Source: M3007 sp031425035
GTDB lineage: Bacteria > Bacteroidota > Bacteroidia > Chitinophagales > Saprospiraceae
Direction of reading: 5' to 3'
NCBI GenBank assembly: GCA_031425035.1
Contig: JANPIN010000061.1
Span: forward strand, 1-64,000
Length of the DNA stretch: 64,000 nt
Part shown: one piece after another, positions 61,501-64,000 of the stretch
Numbering within the stretch: the stretch's first letter is position 1
How the letters are laid out: each line of letters starts with the position of its first letter
Notes under the pieces: model-generated
Told to the model about the DNA's origin: nothing
The model's database searches: none
Seen by the model: only the letters and a program-made list of their open reading frames with translations
Program-made: the position numbers and the translations under genes

Positions 61501-61638
61501 CATGGGCATTTGCGTTTTAGTTTTGTCTTTGATGGATGGGTTGGCGGTCTGGGTTTTATTGGCTGCCGATTTACAAAAGGCAAACACGACCAGGCATAAA
61601 ATCGCCAGGGAAAAGGGGAAAGATCGGTTGTTTATCAT
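55507..61638 (-). CDS. alpha-2-macroglobulin-family lipoprotein with thioester
   Basis: 2043 residues, normal for the long bacterial/Bacteroidota form. A lipoprotein-type signal (LVVFAFC, Cys22) anchors it to the cell envelope. The N-terminal about 400 residues are helical, TPR-like. Several MG domains follow (GAPMPGTKLDFFTRDYQNNQ; DRALYRPGQTVYFKGI; WIGQAQNYRYDRGE), then a low-complexity Pro tract (PPPPPPP, near residue 1260) in the bait-like region. The thioester motif C1500-S-E-Q1503 lies in EFPHECSEQIFSRFY, and alpha/alpha-toroid and C-terminal domains follow. It should trap proteases through the thioester. No pbpC partner, usual in Proteobacteria, lies nearby. Confidence 0.94.
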   Translation of the reverse strand: MINNRSFPFSLAILCLVVFAFCKSAANKTQTANPSIKDKTKTQMPMPPLPLAGDYADDWKIVDSLEQQGLYKSALEKTEAIQLRARNDRNAPQSIKALLYRGKYTTMLDEDGFVKAVQLFEAEEKTAQPAEKAVLQSILGQLYATYLQNQAWKIQGRTPIPDGEGGDILTWSSAQIEKRALDLYLASVEPRSETMQANVESFRDILTPNQNDSVAGQSLRPTLYDLLAHRALAFFANERSYLTEPAYKFEMTDPLAFAPLDEFLKAKFETKDSTSGKWLALKTYQQVLTLKNGSQKNIAALIDADLLRLQFVRNNFIGEEKDNLYLRALEYLHKQYYKEPSDAEIVYYIAEHLNTLTTGNKGEQAKRAVTECEDAIRRHPGTYGAQLCQSFLENIRAQSLNVQTEEAYLPEKNMLVSLIVRNLPSVWVKVVRVSNDPDLWNRIPYEQRLDYLLKLEGLQNRTWAIPDPGDFQTHRTEIGLEPLPIGNYWVLISANINFDPKIGPVAFSNFHCTNLSAVQYDQEGSSRFVLANRLSGAPMPGTKLDFFTRDYQNNQNRLVATTTTDASGLATATLPKNTYGTVRASFAGDTLWIGQAQNYRYDRGEAPGRQVQFFTDRALYRPGQTVYFKGILFKPKTDGQPQIIPNQAVTVKFLDANQQEKGQLKLRSNEFGTFNGAFTAPSSGLTGSMSIQLTDASGQASFNVEEYKRPKFEVTFKPVEGAFKLEETVTVRGEAKAYAGSNVDGAQVHYRVVRQARFPFYDFGWSRKIFPPWRTDEMEITNGNVTTDANGGFEIKFTAIPDRSIPKKEQPVFDYTVFADVTDINGETRSSQQGVSVGYLGLQVELGLTNEIELDSLRRISIKTSNLAGQPQAASGEITLQRLVEPKTFFINRYWERPDLAAIPKANFAVMFPDYAWKDEDDPEKWDRQDQLISYSFNTANSKTIDLNGGKVQPGYYYLRLKTKDAFGQDVEIKKVIRIWDKNNRATQFVEPSALAEKTVLQPGETARIWLGGKSAPLNFFFARERDGKLENPSWLKVTGATPVEFPIVESDRGGVTVSAFTVKNNRVYTLPIALYVPWSNKELNITYETFRDKLAPGQQEEWRLKISGPKKEKVAAEMVAAMYDASLDQFLPHSWEQLYYPAQYAQIALSPRVFGPAYGEVRYEPTPGTVAPNRVYHELNLFDFPLYGRRYYDMAAGAVMSRAQPMAAPEGAAGGNAPKQQRMEKQRDGAFDNETGESADTAVREEAVNAGKPVPPPPPPPGSIRTNLQETVFFFPELRTDADGNVIVKFKMNEALTRWKFMAFAHTKDLQQAISMKDVVTQKELMVLANAPRFLREGDDMEFSAKVSNLSQEALSGTATLSLFDANTQQPVDAEFGIGGTGKTANFTVQPGQSAPLVWKIKVPFGKVNGLTWQIYADGKKFRDGEESTIPVVTNRMLVTETLPITVRGGQTKTFTFDNIKNNSSNTLTSERYTLEFTSNPVWYAVQSLPYLMEFPHECSEQIFSRFYANTLASSVTQRLPNIRKVYDRWKGTGALKSNLSKNQELKTALLEETPWVLDAQSEEQQKQNIGLLFDLNRMADEQERALNVLAERQRGDGSWPWFPGGSGDWYITQYLAEGFGHLQQLGAFDAKKDQQSQQMLDKALNFCDAKIIGQYNELEKQVKEGKAKWEDDHLDGLVIHYLYTRSFFKVDRPGKEYSYYLDQAGKYWLGKGLYQEGMLALALHRAARPEAAAKIVASLRERATMKEELGMYWPNNWGFYWYQLPIETQALMVEVFNEVAKDPKAVEELRIWLLKNKQTNNWESTKATAEAVYALLLGTGQPTASSWLNNTKVVQVSLGGKNLNPKEIEPGTGYFKQAWNGAEIKKNWSEIKVENPNSNIVWGAAYWQYFEDLDKIKSFQKTPLTIVKQLYKVTDSPTGPVLTALAEGAKLKPGDRLKVRIEIRVDRAMEYVHLKDMRAAGFEPTNVLSQYKWQGGLGYYESTKDLATHFFIDYLPKGTFVFEYPLVVSHRGNMSNGITTMQCMYAPEFTSHSMGIRVNVE

Positions 61639-61690
61639 AGTTGGTAATGCTGTGAACGGAGAAGGGTATTAGAGCTTATTAATCAGTTTG

Positions 61691-62413
61691 TTATGTCCGG
61701 TGAAAAAAGCGTTTCAGGCGGTTTTTTGATGGAGGGCGGGAAATGACCACCTCTCCCAAAATAGAACCCGTCAGTATAAAATGGAAATTCGTGAGGGCAA
61801 GGTTGGAATGATCAGTTAAAATGGCGGTTTGAGTCTCAAAACCGGTATAACTGACAAGGAGCAATAAGGAATCATTTTCCAGAATAGCTTTTGGTACTTC
61901 GAACGAAAAATCTCCGTCCAGCCGGGTCAGGGCTCCATATTGGGTACCCACCAGTTTTACAGAAGCGCCTACCGCACTTTCTTCACCATGTTCAACAGAG
62001 ACAACTTTACCGGCGATCGTCTGGAAACTATCCTGTGGGGTACTGCCGGTCGATGGGATCAGCTGTTCTTCGGGAACGGATATTTGATCAATATTGGTCA
62101 TGGGCGCCTTTTCACCCTGCATCACCGGTTGTTGCGCCGTTAACAGCGTGACTAAACCGGCGGCAATGACCGTTAACCCGGCTCGTTTTCCAGCCCGTGG
62201 GCCCAAGAACGCACGATTCAACTGGTCCGGCCGGAAACGCCCGCACACCCGACCATTTTGTTGGAGATAAAACAACACTTCTGCATCCGTCTTTTGCGTA
62301 AAATCTGTCACTGTGCGCTGGCACGTAGTGCAGGAACGACAGGTCGAAGTCACTGGCATCAGGTCTGACCACTTTTGTGCACAGGGACTGGGAATTTGCA
62401 GGGTAGTGGGCAT
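61691..62413 (-). CDS. carboxypeptidase-regulatory-like domain protein
   Basis: About 240 residues from ATG 62413. The N-terminal part has clustered cysteines (S-T-C-R-S-C-T-T-C-Q-R-T-V-T-D-F and VCGRFRPDQL) that look like a small metal-binding module found in other Bacteroidota regulators. A single membrane segment follows (about 85-105, AGLTVIAAGLVTLLTA). The external CarboxypepD_reg-like beta-sandwich has IAGKVVSVEHGEESAVGASVKLVGTQYGALTRLDGDFSFEVP. It may link a cytoplasmic redox or metal signal to the envelope. It is transcribed toward the alpha-2-macroglobulin gene, with 52 bp between. Confidence 0.75.
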   Translation of the reverse strand: MPTTLQIPSPCAQKWSDLMPVTSTCRSCTTCQRTVTDFTQKTDAEVLFYLQQNGRVCGRFRPDQLNRAFLGPRAGKRAGLTVIAAGLVTLLTAQQPVMQGEKAPMTNIDQISVPEEQLIPSTGSTPQDSFQTIAGKVVSVEHGEESAVGASVKLVGTQYGALTRLDGDFSFEVPKAILENDSLLLLVSYTGFETQTAILTDHSNLALTNFHFILTGSILGEVVISRPPSKNRLKRFFHRT

Positions 62414-62497
62414 AAATATATTGTTTAGGCGTAACAAACGTACGGTAGCTATAGATGCACCGCCCGAAGAAATTACACGAACCAGCCGCAGTTTTTT

Positions 62498-62968
62498 TTA
62501 TACCACTCGAATTTCCGGGAGCCACCAGAGTTCCGGCACAGCAGCGGTTCGGCCAAAGACCAGCGCATTTTGTTCGTTCTGCCGACCCAGCCGCAGCGCT
62601 GCTTCCACCGAAAGATCCAGCGCGCAGAAACTCTCTTCCGGCGGCCACTCGCCTTCGCCCATGCCCACCGCCGGCAGCACCTGTTTCGACCGTGCTTGTA
62701 ACTCTTTTTCCAGCTGCTCATTGCGCCGCTGGTTTTCTTCCGGACTGGTTTTTCGGGAAAAAGGGTTCCAGGCCGTAATAAAGGTGTAGTGTTCGACCCG
62801 CTGTTCGGCCAACCAAAGGTCGAAGTCCTTGTTTAGTACGCCGATCCGCAGATCGAAAAGCGGCTGCAGGACCCGGTAAGTGGTTCGCAAATAGGCCTCT
62901 ACGAGCTGCTGGTCGAACAGCAGGACAGAATCTTCGAGCGTTGTTATTATGGCGCTGGGTTTTGACAT
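62498..62968 (-). CDS. DUF3293-type protein
   Basis: 156 residues from ATG 62968. The DUF3293 pattern is visible: YLRTTYRVLQPLFDLRIGVLN near residue 26, FITAWNPFSRKTSPEEN at about 63-79, then GEGEWPPEESFCALDLS and NEQNALVFG. The function is unknown. No signal peptide. It lies divergently 89 bp from yidC. Confidence 0.8.
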   Translation of the reverse strand: MSKPSAIITTLEDSVLLFDQQLVEAYLRTTYRVLQPLFDLRIGVLNKDFDLWLAEQRVEHYTFITAWNPFSRKTSPEENQRRNEQLEKELQARSKQVLPAVGMGEGEWPPEESFCALDLSVEAALRLGRQNEQNALVFGRTAAVPELWWLPEIRVV

Positions 62969-63057
62969 ACTTTTGCGGCGCTTTTGAGCAGGTAACAGGA
63001 GGTCCATCTTTCAGGTGACTTTTGCCTTGGCCGGAAGCATTCATTCACATCTTGATA

Positions 63058-64000
63058 ATGGAAGATAAAAACACGAATTTAAGCACGTACATCGGCATTG
63101 CGCTGATCTTTGGGCTGTTGTACGTTTGGCTGCAAATATCCGCCCCGCCCAAAAAGACGCCCGACCAGCCCACGCAACCCACGGCCGAGCAACAGGCTGC
63201 CAACCCGCAGACCCCGGCCGCCGCTGCGCCCATTACCGCAGCGCCCCTGCCCAACGACTCGGTAGGCCGCATGATGCTGGCCGCTAAATTTGGTCCCTTC
63301 GTCGCCGCGGGCAGTGGAGAAGAACAGTTTGAAACGCTGGAAAACGACCTGATGATCGTGAAATTCACGAACAAAGGGGGTCGCATCCGCGAGATACGGA
63401 TGAAGAAATTCGACAAGATCAATTCCGATACGGCCAATAACGACGTCAAAAGTCCGGTGTACCTGCTGGAAGACGCCAAAAACCGCTTCGACTACGACCT
63501 GGAAGTGCCCAACACGGCAGCCGGTCACGTCAACACGGCGGACCTGTTCTTTGCCGCCAGCAAAACCGGCAACAGTATCACGTTCCGCGCCGATGCCGGC
63601 GAAGGCCGCTTCCTTCAGCAGACCTATACCTTACAGCCGGATAATTACCAGATCGATTATCAGATCGCCTCGAACGGCCTGCAATCCATCCTGGCGCCGG
63701 GTAAAAATTACCTGAGCCTGCACTGGGAAAATTACCTCGATAAACTGGAGAAAAACCAGGATTATGAGCGCGGCATGTCGTCCGTATATTTCAAAACGGA
63801 CAAAAATTCGCCGGACTACTGCAATTGTAAAAAGGATGCGATCGAGTCGGTGGACCAGCCGGTGCAGTGGTTCGCGCATTCCAACCAGTTTTTCAATACC
63901 GCCATTATCGCCAAAGACTTCTCGTTCCGCCAGTTTGTCGGCGAAACCAGGATGTATACGGCTCTCGAGCCCGACCTGAAAATGCTGAAAAGCACGGCCC
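63058..64000 (+). CDS. yidC: membrane protein insertase YidC (5' part, runs off window)
   Basis: ATG at 63058 opens a frame that stays open to the window end (314 residues). Residues 10-26 (STYIGIALIFGLLYVWLQI) are the N-terminal signal-anchor helix. A Pro/Ala/Gln-rich linker follows (about 30-60), then the large periplasmic beta-supersandwich domain (QFETLENDLMIVKFTNKGGRIREIRMKKF ... QTYTLQPDNYQIDYQI). This matches YidC of Gram-negative bacteria; the insertase core lies beyond the window. It inserts inner-membrane proteins with or without SecYEG. rpmH and rnpA, usually linked to yidC, are 22 kb upstream. Confidence 0.95.
   Translation, partial: MEDKNTNLSTYIGIALIFGLLYVWLQISAPPKKTPDQPTQPTAEQQAANPQTPAAAAPITAAPLPNDSVGRMMLAAKFGPFVAAGSGEEQFETLENDLMIVKFTNKGGRIREIRMKKFDKINSDTANNDVKSPVYLLEDAKNRFDYDLEVPNTAAGHVNTADLFFAASKTGNSITFRADAGEGRFLQQTYTLQPDNYQIDYQIASNGLQSILAPGKNYLSLHWENYLDKLEKNQDYERGMSSVYFKTDKNSPDYCNCKKDAIESVDQPVQWFAHSNQFFNTAIIAKDFSFRQFVGETRMYTALEPDLKMLKSTA

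Overview
This window is chromosomal DNA from a Bacteroidota bacterium, most likely a member of the Saprospiria/Chitinophagia side of the phylum. The evidence is: four intact secreted proteins with type IX secretion (T9SS) C-terminal sorting domains; the gliding/T9SS lipoprotein GldD; a bacterial histone H1-like protein; Reg_prop hybrid sensor kinases; many lipoproteins; and promoters of the Bacteroidota form (TTTG or TTG, about 18 nt, then TAnnTTTG) upstream of rpmH and the H1 gene. Genus cannot be fixed from the sequence. Genes are mostly short operons on both strands.

Layout. 0-1.6 kb: a conserved Bacteroidota protein of unknown function, preceded by a degenerate 21-bp repeat array and followed by a long inverted repeat. 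2-3.7 kb: zinc alcohol dehydrogenase plus a small membrane protein. 3.8-6.6 kb (minus): GH30 glycosidase, lipocalin-like protein, lipoprotein. 6.9-11.4 kb: a T9SS type-B secreted protein, then zwf and pgl (oxidative pentose phosphate pathway). 11.3-16.5 kb (minus): two lipoproteins, then a LytTR response regulator and a Reg_prop/LytS-type kinase separated by a palindromic array. 16.5-21.1 kb: YceI, a DODA-type dioxygenase, an OmpA protein, a DEAD-box helicase and histone H1. 21.3-26.4 kb (plus): an ECF sigma cassette (sigma, putative anti-sigma, DUF4097-like protein, outer-membrane-like protein) and a GT39-type glycosyltransferase. 26.8-32.2 kb: acyl-CoA dehydrogenase with an APH-type kinase, an SDR, a stand-alone effector-associated domain (EAD11-like) protein, an S4 protein, a cupin and an AraC regulator. 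32.2-35.5 kb: GH32, a T9SS sorting-domain remnant, a second alcohol dehydrogenase. 35.5-40.4 kb (minus): tRNA-Leu, tRNA-Gly, a J-domain-like protein overlapping ppk1, DUF72, an OmpR-type regulator. 40.6-43.4 kb: rpmH, rnpA, tRNA-Met (minus), a membrane-anchored nuclease, gldD. 43.4-55.4 kb: three giant T9SS cargo proteins around a heme oxygenase/bacteriophytochrome pair. 55.5-63 kb (minus): a 2043-aa alpha-2-macroglobulin, a carboxypeptidase-regulatory-like protein and a DUF3293 protein. The window ends inside yidC.

The least explained feature is the intergenic DNA. Nearly every longer gap holds an array of short repeated words (about 7-14 nt), usually folded as a large inverted repeat. There are at least eight word families. 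Two arrays extend into coding sequence and supply the last codons and the stop of the upstream gene, and one 31-bp perfect palindrome exactly fills the space between two convergent stop codons. Together with the 21-bp array at 1.1-1.6 kb these are the best candidates for something undescribed. No mobile-element gene, transposase, reverse transcriptase or CRISPR array is present in the window to explain them.
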